Notes: generated by a model not told the origin, from the sequence alone. DNA of 64,000 nucleotides from Caldicellulosiruptor owensensis OL (GCF_000166335.1 NC_014657.1:1108501-1172500), one strand, 5' to 3'; shown: positions 27,638-37,312, numbered from the stretch's first letter. Numbers and translations: made by a program.

Positions 27638-28159
27638 ATGAGATTAGATGTATCAAAATTAAAAACAAATGGTGACTCTGAAGAGTTTGAATTTTGTGAA
27701 TCTTGGGAAAAGCTCGAATTTAGAGGTGATATTTTATTTTTTGTTGAACCTGTATATTTTTATGGAGTAGCTACAAAGAAGGGAAATTTAATTGAGGTCA
27801 GTGGCAATGTCAAAACAAAACTGAAAACTATATGTTACAGATGTACAGATGATGCTTATGTTGAAGTTGACGTTCCTTTTTATGAAGAGTACTCCAATAG
27901 AGAAGATACTACAGATGATGAAGTAATTAGGTTTGAAGACGATGTCATTGAATTTGATGATAACATAGTTGCAACAATTGTTCTGTATCTGCCGATGAAG
28001 TACCTGTGCAGAGAAGACTGCAAGGGGCTTTGTCCTGTGTGTGGGACAAACCTAAATGTGAGCTCATGTTCATGTGAAAAAGATGATATTGACCCAAGAC
28101 TGAGCATTTTAAAAACCCTTATCAATCAATTGGACACAGATGAGAAAAAGGAGGTGTGA
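27638..28159 (+). CDS. yceD: YceD/DUF177 family protein
   Basis: YceD proteins accompany rpmF in most bacteria and have been linked to 23S rRNA handling. The product from ATG 27638 has 173 residues (GAGGTGA at 27623-27629, 8-nt spacing; an in-frame GTG at 27626 is less likely). It shows the conserved CYRC pair in the middle and the C-terminal cysteine patch CREDCKGLCPVCGTNLN, probably a zinc site. It is co-transcribed with rpmF, 6 nt downstream. Confidence 0.88.
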   Translation: MRLDVSKLKTNGDSEEFEFCESWEKLEFRGDILFFVEPVYFYGVATKKGNLIEVSGNVKTKLKTICYRCTDDAYVEVDVPFYEEYSNREDTTDDEVIRFEDDVIEFDDNIVATIVLYLPMKYLCREDCKGLCPVCGTNLNVSSCSCEKDDIDPRLSILKTLINQLDTDEKKEV

Positions 28160-28165
28160 AAGGAA

Positions 28166-28342
28166 ATGGCACAACCAAAAAGAAGATGGTCAAAACAAAG
28201 AACACATAAACATAGAGCAAATTGGAAATTGGAAATTCCAAATCTTACAGAGTGTCCACAGTGTCATGAGATGAAACTTCCTCACAGGGTATGTCCAAAT
28301 TGTGGGTATTACAGAAATAGAAAAGTTGTAAACCAAGACTAA
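28166..28342 (+). CDS. rpmF: Ribosomal protein bL32
   Basis: A 58-residue basic ribosomal protein starting MAQPKRRWSKQRTHKHRA, with the zinc ribbon CPQC...CPNCG (Cys30, Cys33, Cys43, Cys46) typical of the zinc-binding C+ form. It follows yceD in the usual order with AAAGGA before the ATG. A terminator follows directly. Confidence 0.96.
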   Translation: MAQPKRRWSKQRTHKHRANWKLEIPNLTECPQCHEMKLPHRVCPNCGYYRNRKVVNQD

Positions 28343-28343
28343 C

Positions 28344-28376
28344 AAAATAGCCCTGATTTATTTTCAGGGCTATTTT
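28344..28376 (+). terminator. Rho-independent terminator after rpmF
   Basis: AAAATAGCCCTGA (28344-28356) and TCAGGGCTATTTT (28364-28376) form a perfect 13-bp stem with a 7-nt loop, and TTTT closes the stem. Confidence 0.88.
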
Positions 28377-28447
28377 ACTTTGAGTACATAAAAGGTATTT
28401 CAATTGTAATAAAAAAGTGATAAATTAATAGAAAAGGGTGATAAAAA

Positions 28448-29047
28448 CTGGTCAAACGAAAAATAAGAAAGGTTATAGGAATCAGGCGAAAATTAGTTGA
28501 ACCAATGAGAAAGTTATATCTTGATATATTGGTATACAGAAACCTAAAAAAACTTCTTTCAACCTTTGAGTTTCAAACCATCTTCATTTACATGAGCCTT
28601 CCATATGAAGTTGATACCAAAAGAATTATGGAATATCTTATCAAAAAAAATAAAAAGGTGTATGTACCCAAAGTTGTAAATAGTGCAGAAATGGTGGCGT
28701 GTGAGTATAAAGAAGAGAATAAACTTCACAGAAATAAGCTTGGTATCTTAGAGCCGTCAAGCACACAGCAGATACCTCCATCACAAATAGATGTCTGTAT
28801 TGTACCAATTGTTGCGTTTGACAAGGATTTAAACAGGGTGGGGTTTGGCAAGGGTTACTACGATAGGTTTTTGAAAAAGGCAGCTCAACATTGTGTAAAA
28901 GTTGGGGTTGCTTACCATTTTCAAAAGGTAAAAAGAATCAAAGCAGAGGAGCATGACGTGAAGCTTGATGTAATTGTGACTGACAGGCTTGTCTTGTTGC
29001 AAAAAAATGCATATAGGGGAGAATATGATGAGAAGGATACTACTTAA
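28448..29047 (+). CDS. 5-formyltetrahydrofolate cyclo-ligase, probable CTG start
   Basis: This enzyme converts 5-formyl-THF to 5,10-methenyl-THF with ATP. The signature GFGKGYYDRFL and the earlier FIYMSLPYEVDTKRI are clear. The first ATG (28505) would remove the conserved basic N-terminal helix and has no ribosome site. In-frame codons extend upstream to CTG at 28448, preceded by AAGGGTG (28434-28440) at 7-nt spacing, and an in-frame TAA lies just before it at 28442. The extended product of 199 residues starts VKRKIRKVIGIRRKLVEPM, as expected for the family. Confidence 0.82.
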   Translation: MVKRKIRKVIGIRRKLVEPMRKLYLDILVYRNLKKLLSTFEFQTIFIYMSLPYEVDTKRIMEYLIKKNKKVYVPKVVNSAEMVACEYKEENKLHRNKLGILEPSSTQQIPPSQIDVCIVPIVAFDKDLNRVGFGKGYYDRFLKKAAQHCVKVGVAYHFQKVKRIKAEEHDVKLDVIVTDRLVLLQKNAYRGEYDEKDTT

Positions 29048-30098
29048 AAATGCAAAAGAGGGTATGGTGCTTGCACGGGACATATACAGTGAGGATGGAA
29101 AGGTTTTGATTGCAAGTGGTCAGAAACTTACAAATAGTGTTATAAAAAGGTTAAAAGAATTTGGAGTTTATGACATTTACATTGTAGATGACAATACCGA
29201 GATTTACATAGAGGATGTTATAACCAAAGAGATAAAAGAAGAAGCATTTCAGATTGTAAATGATGTTTTTTCATCAAAATATATAAATACTCAAGAAATT
29301 ACTCCGGAAATTAAGGAGCTTGTTAGCAAAATAATTTCTTCTCTCTTAAACCAAAAAGAGATTATTTTAAACCTATGTGATATACGTACAGTTGGGAACT
29401 ATACACTTTTTCATTCACTCAACACAACCGTGCTCTCAATTCTGATTGGGATAAAACTGGGATATGATTTTGATAAACTCATGGTACTTGGTATGGGCAC
29501 TTTACTTCATGATGTTGGTAAGATAAAAATTCCCAAAAATATTTTGAGCAAGAGAGGACCTCTTCAGGAAAAGGAATATGAGATGATAAAGATGCACACA
29601 ATTGTTGGATATGATATCTTGAGCTCTGAGTACAAATTTGAACAGAATGTTGCAGAGATTGCACTTTTCCATCACGAAAGATTAGATGGCAGTGGTTATC
29701 CGTTTGGCAAAACCAGAGATGAAATTCCGCAAATGTCTAAAATTGTGGCTGTGGCAGATGTGTTTGACGCTTTGGTTAGTGACAGAGAATTTAGAAAGCG
29801 ATTAAAACCTCACATGGCAATAGAATATCTGCTAAATTCATGTTCAACACACTTTGATAGTTATATTGTTTCCAAATTTGTAACATTTATTTCTCTTTTT
29901 CAGGTAGGAACACCTGTTGTGCTCAACTCTCGAGAAAAAGGAATAGTTGTGCACAACAATCCCAAGTTTCCATCCAGACCAATTGTTAGAATTTTTTATG
30001 ATAGTGAAGGTAAAAGGCTTGCATTTCGCAAGGATATAGATTTAGCTTTAAATTTCCACTATTATATTGTTGATGTATTAGATGATTTAGAGATATAA
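29028..30098 (+). CDS. HD-GYP domain phosphodiesterase
   Basis: This is a likely cyclic-di-GMP phosphodiesterase of 356 residues. An N-terminal segment (about residues 1-60) resembles DUF3391, with KEGMVLARDIYSEDGKVLIASG. The HD-GYP domain follows: LLHDVGKIKIP (HD, about 160-170) and FHHERLDGSGYPFGKTRDEIP, which retains the GYP triad. ATG 29028 has GGGGAG 6 nt upstream. The start overlaps the end of the cyclo-ligase gene by 20 nt. A C-terminal beta-rich region of about 60 residues has no evident family. Confidence 0.87.
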   Translation: MRRILLKNAKEGMVLARDIYSEDGKVLIASGQKLTNSVIKRLKEFGVYDIYIVDDNTEIYIEDVITKEIKEEAFQIVNDVFSSKYINTQEITPEIKELVSKIISSLLNQKEIILNLCDIRTVGNYTLFHSLNTTVLSILIGIKLGYDFDKLMVLGMGTLLHDVGKIKIPKNILSKRGPLQEKEYEMIKMHTIVGYDILSSEYKFEQNVAEIALFHHERLDGSGYPFGKTRDEIPQMSKIVAVADVFDALVSDREFRKRLKPHMAIEYLLNSCSTHFDSYIVSKFVTFISLFQVGTPVVLNSREKGIVVHNNPKFPSRPIVRIFYDSEGKRLAFRKDIDLALNFHYYIVDVLDDLEI

Positions 30099-30130
30099 AA
30101 CCATGGAAAGAAGAAAGGTGTAAAAGAGAA

Positions 30131-33100
30131 ATGAGTTTTGTTCATCTTCACCTTCATACCGAGTATAGTTTATTGGACGGGGCTTGTAGGATTGATAGGC
30201 TTTTTGAAAGAGTAAAAGAGCTAAATATGAATGCTGTGGCAATAACTGACCATGGAGCAATGTATGGTGTTATAGATTTTTATAAAGCTGCCAAGGAAAA
30301 TGGTATCAAACCTATCATTGGATGTGAGGTATATTTAGCTCCACGGACTCGCTTTGATAAAGAAGCAAATATCGATAGTGATATCCACCATCTTGTCCTT
30401 CTTGCTATGGATAATGATGGCTATAGAAATCTTTCCAGGATAGTTTCAATTGGATTTGTTGAAGGATTTTACTATAAACCGAGGGTTGACAGAGAAGTTT
30501 TGAGTAAGTATTCAAAAGGGCTTGTGGCACTTACAAGTTGTCTTGCGGGGGAGATTCCCAAGTTTATTTTGAGAGAGCAAAAGGAAAAATTGTATGATGC
30601 AATTAGTTTTTATAAAGAGGTGTTTGGAGAGAACTTTTACTTTGAACTTCAAAATCATTACATTGATGAGCAAAGGTTTGTAAATAATGAACTTATAAGG
30701 TTGTCCAAAAAGTATCAAGTTCCGCTTGTTGCAACAAATGATGTTCACTATTTGAAAAGAGAAGATAGAAACCTTCATGACATATTGCTTTGTATTCAAA
30801 CAGGAAAGACTATAAGCGATTCTAACAGAATGGAATTTCCAACCGATGAATTCTACCTCAAATCGCCTGAAGAGATGCACCAACTTTTTGGTTACATTCC
30901 AGAAGCACTGAAAAATACATTAGAAATTGCTGAAAAATGCAACGTTGAGTTTGAGTTTGGTAAGATTAACCTTCCGAAATTTCAACTGCCAGAAGGTAAA
31001 AACGATCCTTTTGAATACCTTAAAGAGTTGGCTTTTGAAGGATTTAAGAAAAGATATTCAAAAGATGACAAAGCTGCATATGACAGGCTTATGATGGAGC
31101 TTCAAGTGATAAAGGATATGGGATTTGTTGAATATTTTTTGATAGTTCAGGACTTTATAAACTATGCTAAACAAAACAACATAATGGTAGGTCCTGGAAG
31201 AGGTTCTGCAGCTGGGAGTATTGTTGCATACTGTCTGGGTATTACAAATGTTGACCCAATAAAGTATGACCTTCTTTTTGAAAGATTTTTAAATCCAGAA
31301 AGAGTCTCCATGCCTGACATAGATATTGACTTTTGTTATCAAAGAAGACAAGAAGTGATTGACTATGTCACTCGCAAATATGGAGAGGATAGAGTAAGTC
31401 AGATAATAACCTTTGGGACAATGGCTGCAAGAGCTTCAATCAGAGATGTTGGAAGGGTTCTGGGAATTCCATATTCTCAGGTGGACGAAATTGCGAAGAT
31501 GATTCCGTTTTCTCCTGGGATGACCATTGACAAGGCACTTGAGATAAACCATGAACTTAAAAAGATTTACGAACAAAATGATACGGTAAGAAAAATAATT
31601 GATACGGCAAGGAATCTTGAAGGTATGCCAAGACATGCATCTGTTCATGCTGCCGGTGTTGTAATTTCAAACTGTCCAATTACAGATTTGGTGCCGTTGG
31701 CAAGGACTGATGATGCTATTGTCACTCAATTTCCAATGACAACTTTAGAAGAACTTGGGCTTTTGAAAATGGATTTTCTTGGTTTGAGAACACTCACTGT
31801 CATTCAAAATACGTTGGAGCTTGTGAAAAAAAATAGAGGTATTGAGATTGATTTAGACAGGATAGACTATAATGACAAAAATGTTTATGAATTTATATCA
31901 GAAGGAAACACGAATGGTGTGTTCCAGCTTGAAAGCAGTGGCATGAAACAGTTTATGAAAGAACTCAAGCCTGAAAACTTGGAGGATATTATTGCAGGAA
32001 TATCCCTATTCAGACCTGGACCAATGGACCAGATTCCAGTTTATATCCAGAACAAAAATAACAGAGAAAAAATTGAATACCTTCATCCCAGCCTGGAACC
32101 AATTCTAAATGTTACCTATGGATGTATTGTGTATCAAGAACAAGTTATGCAAATTTTCAGAACACTTGCCGGATATTCACTTGGAAGAGCTGACCTTGTT
32201 AGAAGAGCGATGGCTAAGAAAAAAGCTGACATTTTGATGGAAGAAAGAGATAGGTTTATTGAGGGAGCAGTTGCAAATGGGGTGAATAGAGAAACAGCAG
32301 AAAAGATTTTTGCTATAATAGAAGATTTTGCAAGTTATGCATTTAACAAGTCACATGCTGCGGCATATGCTATATTAGCATATCAAACTGCGTATTTAAA
32401 AAAATATTATACCATAGAGTTTATGACAAGTTTAATTACAAGTGTTATGAATTCGAATGAGAAGGTTGGGATGTATATTGAAGAGTGCAGGAGGTTTGGA
32501 ATATCTATTTTGCCGCCTGATATAAACAAAAGTAGTTATGACTTTACAATTGAAGGAAATAGCATAAGATTTGGACTAAGAGCTATAAAAAGTTTGGGTG
32601 AGAATGTCATTGCTCACATCTTAAGCGAAAGAGAGGAAAAAGGTACCTTTAAGGATTTGTATGATTTTATAATGAGAGTTGACACCAATACTGTGAACAA
32701 AAGAATTATTGAAAATTTGATACGCTCGGGTGCATTTGACTTTACAGGGATTAACAGAAATTCGCTTTTAGCTTCAGTAGAAGACATTCTTGTATTAAAA
32801 CAAGCTAAAAAGAAGAATGCAAATCAGTTTAGTTTTTTTGAAATATCCGGCAACGAAAATGAAAGTTTTGAGTACAAAAGCTTACCACAACCAACTGCTC
32901 AAGAACTCATGAAAATGGAAAAGGATAGTATTGGAATATATATAAGCAGTCATCCACTTGAAAGGTACACAGAGGAAATTTCAAGATACAATGTAACTCC
33001 TCTTTCTGAGATATCTACTATGTCCGAAGAAGATGAATATAAATTTGAACAGATACTTGTGTGCGGGATATTAAAAGAAGTAAAAGTAAAGCTTACAAAG

Positions 33101-33553
33101 AATAATCAAACAATGGCATTTGGGAAGTTAGAAGATTTAACAGATTCGGTTGAGGTATTGTTTTTTCCAAGCGTTTATGAAAAGTATTCTCATTTGATAA
33201 GAGAAGATATAATTGTATTAATTGAGGCAAAGGCAACTTTTAGAGAGGATGAAGGGGTAAAAGTTATTGCTCAAAAAGTAGATAGACTTGGCAGTAATAT
33301 TTCTGGAGAGACTCAAACCAATAAAGAAAAGGCTATAGCTATAAGGGTGAGTGACGATAAAATATTAAAGTCAAAGAAATTTTTAGCATTTGTAAAGTTC
33401 TTTGCAGGGAAGTCTAAAATAATTCTTTATTACAACCAAAAAAGGCTGATTTCCAAGTCAAATTTGTGTATAGAAATAAATCCTACAGTGATTGAACAGC
33501 TCAAAGAGTGGTTTGGCGAGGAAAATGTTTGGATAGAAGATATAGATTCTTGA
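30131..33553 (+). CDS. dnaE: DNA polymerase III alpha subunit, DnaE type
   Basis: This is a replicative-type polymerase of 1140 residues. The order is: PHP domain at the N-terminus (VHLHLHTEYSLLDGA, ITDHGAMYGV), palm with VGPGRGSAAGSIVAYCLGIT and the catalytic acidic cluster MPDIDIDF at about residue 395, fingers with DLVRRAMAKKKAD and FNKSHAAAYAILAYQTAYLK, then tandem helix-hairpin-helix and a C-terminal OB fold (ILVCGILKEVKVKLTKNNQTM). Firmicutes use DnaE alongside PolC for lagging-strand priming extension. Location beside pfkA and pyk is common in Firmicutes. Confidence 0.96.
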   Translation: MSFVHLHLHTEYSLLDGACRIDRLFERVKELNMNAVAITDHGAMYGVIDFYKAAKENGIKPIIGCEVYLAPRTRFDKEANIDSDIHHLVLLAMDNDGYRNLSRIVSIGFVEGFYYKPRVDREVLSKYSKGLVALTSCLAGEIPKFILREQKEKLYDAISFYKEVFGENFYFELQNHYIDEQRFVNNELIRLSKKYQVPLVATNDVHYLKREDRNLHDILLCIQTGKTISDSNRMEFPTDEFYLKSPEEMHQLFGYIPEALKNTLEIAEKCNVEFEFGKINLPKFQLPEGKNDPFEYLKELAFEGFKKRYSKDDKAAYDRLMMELQVIKDMGFVEYFLIVQDFINYAKQNNIMVGPGRGSAAGSIVAYCLGITNVDPIKYDLLFERFLNPERVSMPDIDIDFCYQRRQEVIDYVTRKYGEDRVSQIITFGTMAARASIRDVGRVLGIPYSQVDEIAKMIPFSPGMTIDKALEINHELKKIYEQNDTVRKIIDTARNLEGMPRHASVHAAGVVISNCPITDLVPLARTDDAIVTQFPMTTLEELGLLKMDFLGLRTLTVIQNTLELVKKNRGIEIDLDRIDYNDKNVYEFISEGNTNGVFQLESSGMKQFMKELKPENLEDIIAGISLFRPGPMDQIPVYIQNKNNREKIEYLHPSLEPILNVTYGCIVYQEQVMQIFRTLAGYSLGRADLVRRAMAKKKADILMEERDRFIEGAVANGVNRETAEKIFAIIEDFASYAFNKSHAAAYAILAYQTAYLKKYYTIEFMTSLITSVMNSNEKVGMYIEECRRFGISILPPDINKSSYDFTIEGNSIRFGLRAIKSLGENVIAHILSEREEKGTFKDLYDFIMRVDTNTVNKRIIENLIRSGAFDFTGINRNSLLASVEDILVLKQAKKKNANQFSFFEISGNENESFEYKSLPQPTAQELMKMEKDSIGIYISSHPLERYTEEISRYNVTPLSEISTMSEEDEYKFEQILVCGILKEVKVKLTKNNQTMAFGKLEDLTDSVEVLFFPSVYEKYSHLIREDIIVLIEAKATFREDEGVKVIAQKVDRLGSNISGETQTNKEKAIAIRVSDDKILKSKKFLAFVKFFAGKSKIILYYNQKRLISKSNLCIEINPTVIEQLKEWFGEENVWIEDIDS

Positions 33554-33600
33554 TTTTTAGACCGTTTTGTTATAATATTTGAAAAGAGGTGAGATGAAAT

Positions 33601-33849
33601 ATGGAAAATGAAAATGTATACGAATACAAAAATGGTGACTATATAGTAGTCAAGGCACTTGAAAATGGAGTAAATGTCATAGGGCTTACAAGAGGAAAGG
33701 ACACAAAACTTCATCACACAGAAAAACTTGACAGTGGTGAAGTTTTACTTGCTCAATTTACTGAAGTTACGTCGGCAATTAAGGTAAGAGGTAGAGCAGA
33801 GATCTATACAAAGTTTGGACTTATTGTTTCAGAGTCCCAGAATAAATGA
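33601..33849 (+). CDS. mtrB: Trp RNA-binding attenuation protein (TRAP)
   Basis: TRAP is an 11-mer ring that binds tryptophan and wraps (G/U)AG-repeat RNA to control trp gene expression. The 82-residue product is strongly like Bacillus [53 protein letters not shown]. The RNA-contacting basic residues are kept (Lys36, Lys61, Arg63 here). No trp gene, anti-TRAP gene or visible triplet-repeat leader is near. It has its own ribosome site (GAGGTGA) 48 nt after dnaE. Confidence 0.93.
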   Translation: MENENVYEYKNGDYIVVKALENGVNVIGLTRGKDTKLHHTEKLDSGEVLLAQFTEVTSAIKVRGRAEIYTKFGLIVSESQNK

Positions 33850-33868
33850 TAGTGTAGAAGGTGTTTTT

Positions 33869-34060
33869 ATGTGGGAAGTTGTTTATATAACCTCCAATAG
33901 TGAGATTGCCAACAGAATCAAAGAAGAACTTGAGAAGGTAGGGATACTTGCAAAGATCAAATCTATTTCTCAGGAAGGTAAAGAAGGTTATTTTGAAATA
34001 ATAGTGCCAGAAACAGACGTCAATGAAGCACACAACATAATAATCGAGAAAGGATTTTAA
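33869..34060 (+). CDS. Small conserved-looking protein, function unknown (DUF2007-like)
   Basis: This is a 63-residue protein from ATG 33869, with GAAGGTG upstream at 33857-33863. It starts WEVVYITSNSEIANRIKEELEKVG and alternates beta-alpha-beta-beta-alpha, a ferredoxin-like pattern resembling DUF2007 putative signal-transducing proteins. It lies between mtrB and pfkA and overlaps neither. I do not recognise a specific function. Confidence 0.6.
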   Translation: MWEVVYITSNSEIANRIKEELEKVGILAKIKSISQEGKEGYFEIIVPETDVNEAHNIIIEKGF

Positions 34061-34084
34061 ACTCAAAAGAAAGGGGTACAAACT

Positions 34085-35053
34085 ATGCCAGAAGTGAGAA
34101 CTATTGGTGTTTTGACAAGTGGTGGAGACGCACCAGGAATGAACGCTGCTATACGTGCTGTTGTGAGAACTGGTATATACTATGGGTTTAGAGTGATGGG
34201 TATAAGACGCGGGTATAACGGTCTTATTGAAGGTGACATTTTTGAGATGAACCTGAGGTCTGTTTCAGATATAATCCAACGTGGTGGAACAATACTTTTG
34301 ACTGCAAGGTCTCCTGAGTTTATGACAGAAAATGGGCTTAAAAAAGCTGCTTCAATGTGCAAGATATTCAAGATTGATGCTCTTGTCGTAATTGGTGGAG
34401 ACGGGTCTTTCAGAGGAGCAAGAGATTTGAGTAAATATGGTATTAATGTTGTTGGGATTCCTGGAACCATTGATAATGATATTGCATGTACAGATTACAC
34501 AATAGGTTTTGATACAGCATTGAATACTGTACAGGATGCAATTAACAAGATAAGGGACACAGCAACTTCCCATGAAAGGGTTAGTATTCTTGAAGTAATG
34601 GGGCGTCATGCTGGATATATAGCTCTTTACAGTGGTATTGCAGGAGGAGCAGAGTCAATAGTAATTCCTGAAAAAGGTCTTGATAAGGAGGAGATAATCA
34701 GAAGAATAATTGATGGCAAAAACAAAGGAAAGTTACACAACTTGATTATATTAGCTGAGGGAATTGGTGGAGCAACAGAGCTTGCAAAGGAGATTGAAGA
34801 AGCAACGGGAATAGAGACAAGAGCGACCATCCTTGGGTATATCCAGAGAGGTGGTTCACCAACTGCGTATGACAGAGTTGTTGCAAGTTTGATGGGAGCA
34901 AAAGCTGTTGAGGTTATCAAAGAAGGGAAGCAGAACAGGATAATTGCAATGAAGGATGGTAAGATTGTTGATTATGATATTGACGAAGCACTTTCTATGC
35001 AAAAGTCAATTGATGAGTACATGTACAACTTAGCTACTATTCTTTCTTTATAA
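34085..35053 (+). CDS. pfkA: ATP-dependent 6-phosphofructokinase
   Basis: This enzyme commits fructose-6-phosphate to glycolysis. The 322-residue protein has the ATP-binding [17 protein letters not shown] (about 8-24) and GGDGSFRGA (about 102-110), the catalytic base region [12 protein letters not shown], and [14 protein letters not shown] for substrate and effector contacts. The Gly in GGDGS is of the ATP-using type. It forms a tandem with pyk, as in many Firmicutes. Confidence 0.97.
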   Translation: MPEVRTIGVLTSGGDAPGMNAAIRAVVRTGIYYGFRVMGIRRGYNGLIEGDIFEMNLRSVSDIIQRGGTILLTARSPEFMTENGLKKAASMCKIFKIDALVVIGGDGSFRGARDLSKYGINVVGIPGTIDNDIACTDYTIGFDTALNTVQDAINKIRDTATSHERVSILEVMGRHAGYIALYSGIAGGAESIVIPEKGLDKEEIIRRIIDGKNKGKLHNLIILAEGIGGATELAKEIEEATGIETRATILGYIQRGGSPTAYDRVVASLMGAKAVEVIKEGKQNRIIAMKDGKIVDYDIDEALSMQKSIDEYMYNLATILSL

Positions 35054-35074
35054 ATTTTTTTGGAGGGTTTCAGT

Positions 35075-36826
35075 TTGAGAAAAACAAAAATAATTTGTAC
35101 ATTGGGTCCAGCGAGCGACTCAGAGGAGATAATAAGAAAACTTGTTGAAAATGGAATGGACGTTGTGAGATTAAATTTTTCTCATGGTACTCATGAAGAA
35201 CATAAGAAAAAGATTGACATGGTAAAAAAAATAAGAGAAGAACTTGACAAGCCTATTCCCATTTTGCTTGACACCAAGGGTCCAGAGATAAGAATAGGCT
35301 TTTTTAAGGATGGCAAAGTAGAACTAAAAGAGGGCCAGAAATTTGCGCTGACTACGGAAGAAATCTTGGGAAATGAAGAAATTGTGAGTATAACTTATAA
35401 AGAACTTGTTGAGGATGTGAAACCAGGTGATAAAATCCTGATAGATGATGGACTTATTGAGCTTATTGTTGAGGACAAGACAGAAAAGAATATAATCTGC
35501 AAGGTAAAAAATGGAGGAGTTTTAACCAACCAGAAGGGGGTAAATGTACCGGGTATACCCATAAGACTTCCTGCACTTACCCAGAAGGATAAAGAGGATA
35601 TTCTGTTCGGAATAGAAAACGATGTAGATTTTATTGCAGCCTCATTTATAAGAAAGGCAAGTGACGTTGTTGAAATCAGAGAGTTTCTGAACAAAAATGG
35701 TGGAAAGGACATTTTAATAATTGCCAAGATAGAAACTCAAGAAGGTGTTGCCAACTGCGACGAAATAATAAGGGTTGCAGATGGAATTATGGTTGCAAGA
35801 GGAGATTTAGGGGTAGAACTTCCTTTTGAGGAAGTTCCCCTTGTTCAAAAGATGCTGATTGAGAAGTGTTACAAAGCAGGAAAGCCTGTTATAACAGCAA
35901 CCCAGATGCTTGAATCTATGATACGAAATCCAAGACCTACCAGGGCAGAGGTTAGCGATATTGCCAATGCCATATTTGATGGCACTTCTGCCATAATGCT
36001 CTCTGGCGAGACAGCAATGGGCAAGTATCCCGTTGAAAGTGTTGCTACAATGGCAAAGATTGCCGAGAGGGTGGAAAATCAGATTGATTATATCAAGAGA
36101 TTTCAGTCTCAGGTATTTGATATGCCTGTTAATGTGACAAATGCTATTTCGCACGCAACTTGTACAACTGCGCATGATCTTGGTGCAAAGGCTATTATAA
36201 CTGTAACAAAGTCAGGTAACACTGCAAGAATGGTTTCGAAATTTAGACCTGCTTGTCCGATTATTGCAACCACACCTTGTGAGAAGGTAAGAAGACAGTT
36301 GAATCTGTCATGGGGTGTGTATCCATTTTTGGCAGAGTATAAAAGCTCAACCGATGACATATTTGACCATGCTGTTGAAATAGCTGTGAAATCCAAGATT
36401 GTAAAAAATGGAGATTTAGTTGTTATCACTGCCGGTGTTCCTGTTGGTGTTAGTGGAACAACAAATATACTTAAAGTTCACGTTGTAGGACATGTTCTGG
36501 TTGAAGGGCGTGGCTGGGGAAGTGGAAAAGTAACAAGCAGGGTCTGTGTTGTAAAAACCATTAATGATTTAAAGCTGAATTTTGAAGATGGAGATATTAT
36601 TGTTACAAATCAAACAAATAACGAGTTTATACCATATATGAAAAGAGCATCTGGAATTATCACAGAAGAAGGTGGACAGAACTCTCATGCTGTAATTGTA
36701 GGTGCTGCACTTGATATTCCTGTAATTACAGATGCCAAAAATGCACTGGAAATACTAAAAACAGGAATTGTAGTTACGATTGATACTCAAAAGGGTATTG
36801 TATTTAGTGGAGAACAGAAAATATAA
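35075..36826 (+). CDS. pyk: Pyruvate kinase with C-terminal PEP-utilizer domain
   Basis: This enzyme makes ATP and pyruvate from phosphoenolpyruvate. The start is TTG 35075 with GGAGG 8 nt upstream, giving RKTKIICTLGPASDS at the N-terminus. Active-site segments MDVVRLNFSHGTHE, LLDTKGPEIR, IIAKIETQEGV, MVARGDLGVELPFE and KPVITATQMLESM are present. After the usual C-terminal domain an extra PEP-utilizer mobile domain (about residues 490-583) ends with GGQNSHAVIVGAALDIPVI; its histidine is kept. This extension is typical of Bacillus-type enzymes. Confidence 0.96.
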   Translation: MRKTKIICTLGPASDSEEIIRKLVENGMDVVRLNFSHGTHEEHKKKIDMVKKIREELDKPIPILLDTKGPEIRIGFFKDGKVELKEGQKFALTTEEILGNEEIVSITYKELVEDVKPGDKILIDDGLIELIVEDKTEKNIICKVKNGGVLTNQKGVNVPGIPIRLPALTQKDKEDILFGIENDVDFIAASFIRKASDVVEIREFLNKNGGKDILIIAKIETQEGVANCDEIIRVADGIMVARGDLGVELPFEEVPLVQKMLIEKCYKAGKPVITATQMLESMIRNPRPTRAEVSDIANAIFDGTSAIMLSGETAMGKYPVESVATMAKIAERVENQIDYIKRFQSQVFDMPVNVTNAISHATCTTAHDLGAKAIITVTKSGNTARMVSKFRPACPIIATTPCEKVRRQLNLSWGVYPFLAEYKSSTDDIFDHAVEIAVKSKIVKNGDLVVITAGVPVGVSGTTNILKVHVVGHVLVEGRGWGSGKVTSRVCVVKTINDLKLNFEDGDIIVTNQTNNEFIPYMKRASGIITEEGGQNSHAVIVGAALDIPVITDAKNALEILKTGIVVTIDTQKGIVFSGEQKI

Positions 36827-36849
36827 GAACAGTTCAGGGGTAATAAGTA

Positions 36850-37269
36850 ATGGTAGAAATAGAACTAATAGTAAGGTATGCTGAAACAGACAAAATGGGT
36901 ATTGCACATCATTCAAATTATTTTGTGTGGTTTGAAGCAGCTCGTACAGAGCTTATAAAAAAGGTGGGTATCTGTTATTCACAGATTGAAAATGAGCTTG
37001 GAGTATATCTGCCACTTATAAGCTGTTCTTGCGATTTTAAGAGAGCTTGCTTTTATGAAGACAGAATAATGGTGAGTGCAAGGGTTAATAATTTAACACC
37101 TACGAGAATAAAATTTTACTATGAAGTTAAAAGAGATGGAGTTTTATGTGCAACAGGTTTTACAGAACATGCCTTTGTAGATAAAAATTTTAAACCAATA
37201 AATCTGCAGAAAAAAAACAAAGATTTGTTTTTGGATTTTGAAAAGCTGTGGGTGGAAGACAAATTGTAA
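36850..37269 (+). CDS. Hotdog-fold acyl-CoA thioesterase (YbgC/FcbC type)
   Basis: The 139-residue protein has the 4-hydroxybenzoyl-CoA thioesterase pattern: VRYAETDKMGIAHHSNYFVWFEAART at the N-terminus in two parts, with the catalytic Asp of AETDKMG and the following HHSNY. It continues with the central helix and a beta sheet. The likely substrate is a short acyl-CoA; which one is unknown. It starts 23 nt after pyk and may be read with it. Confidence 0.85.
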   Translation: MVEIELIVRYAETDKMGIAHHSNYFVWFEAARTELIKKVGICYSQIENELGVYLPLISCSCDFKRACFYEDRIMVSARVNNLTPTRIKFYYEVKRDGVLCATGFTEHAFVDKNFKPINLQKKNKDLFLDFEKLWVEDKL

Positions 37270-37282
37270 TATTTAAAACTGT

Positions 37283-37312
37283 TTGACATATCTTAAATAA
37301 GTGAGTTATAAT
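37283..37312 (+). promoter_or_regulatory. Sigma-A promoter of rpsU
   Basis: TTGACA (37283-37288) and TATAAT (37307-37312) are separated by 18 nt. The rpsU ATG follows 55 nt later, behind GGGGAGGGAG. Confidence 0.85.

Noticed and set aside
33554-33600. TRAP target repeats upstream of mtrB
   Set aside because: Only two GAG triplets occur near the ribosome site; 9-11 spaced triplets would be needed.
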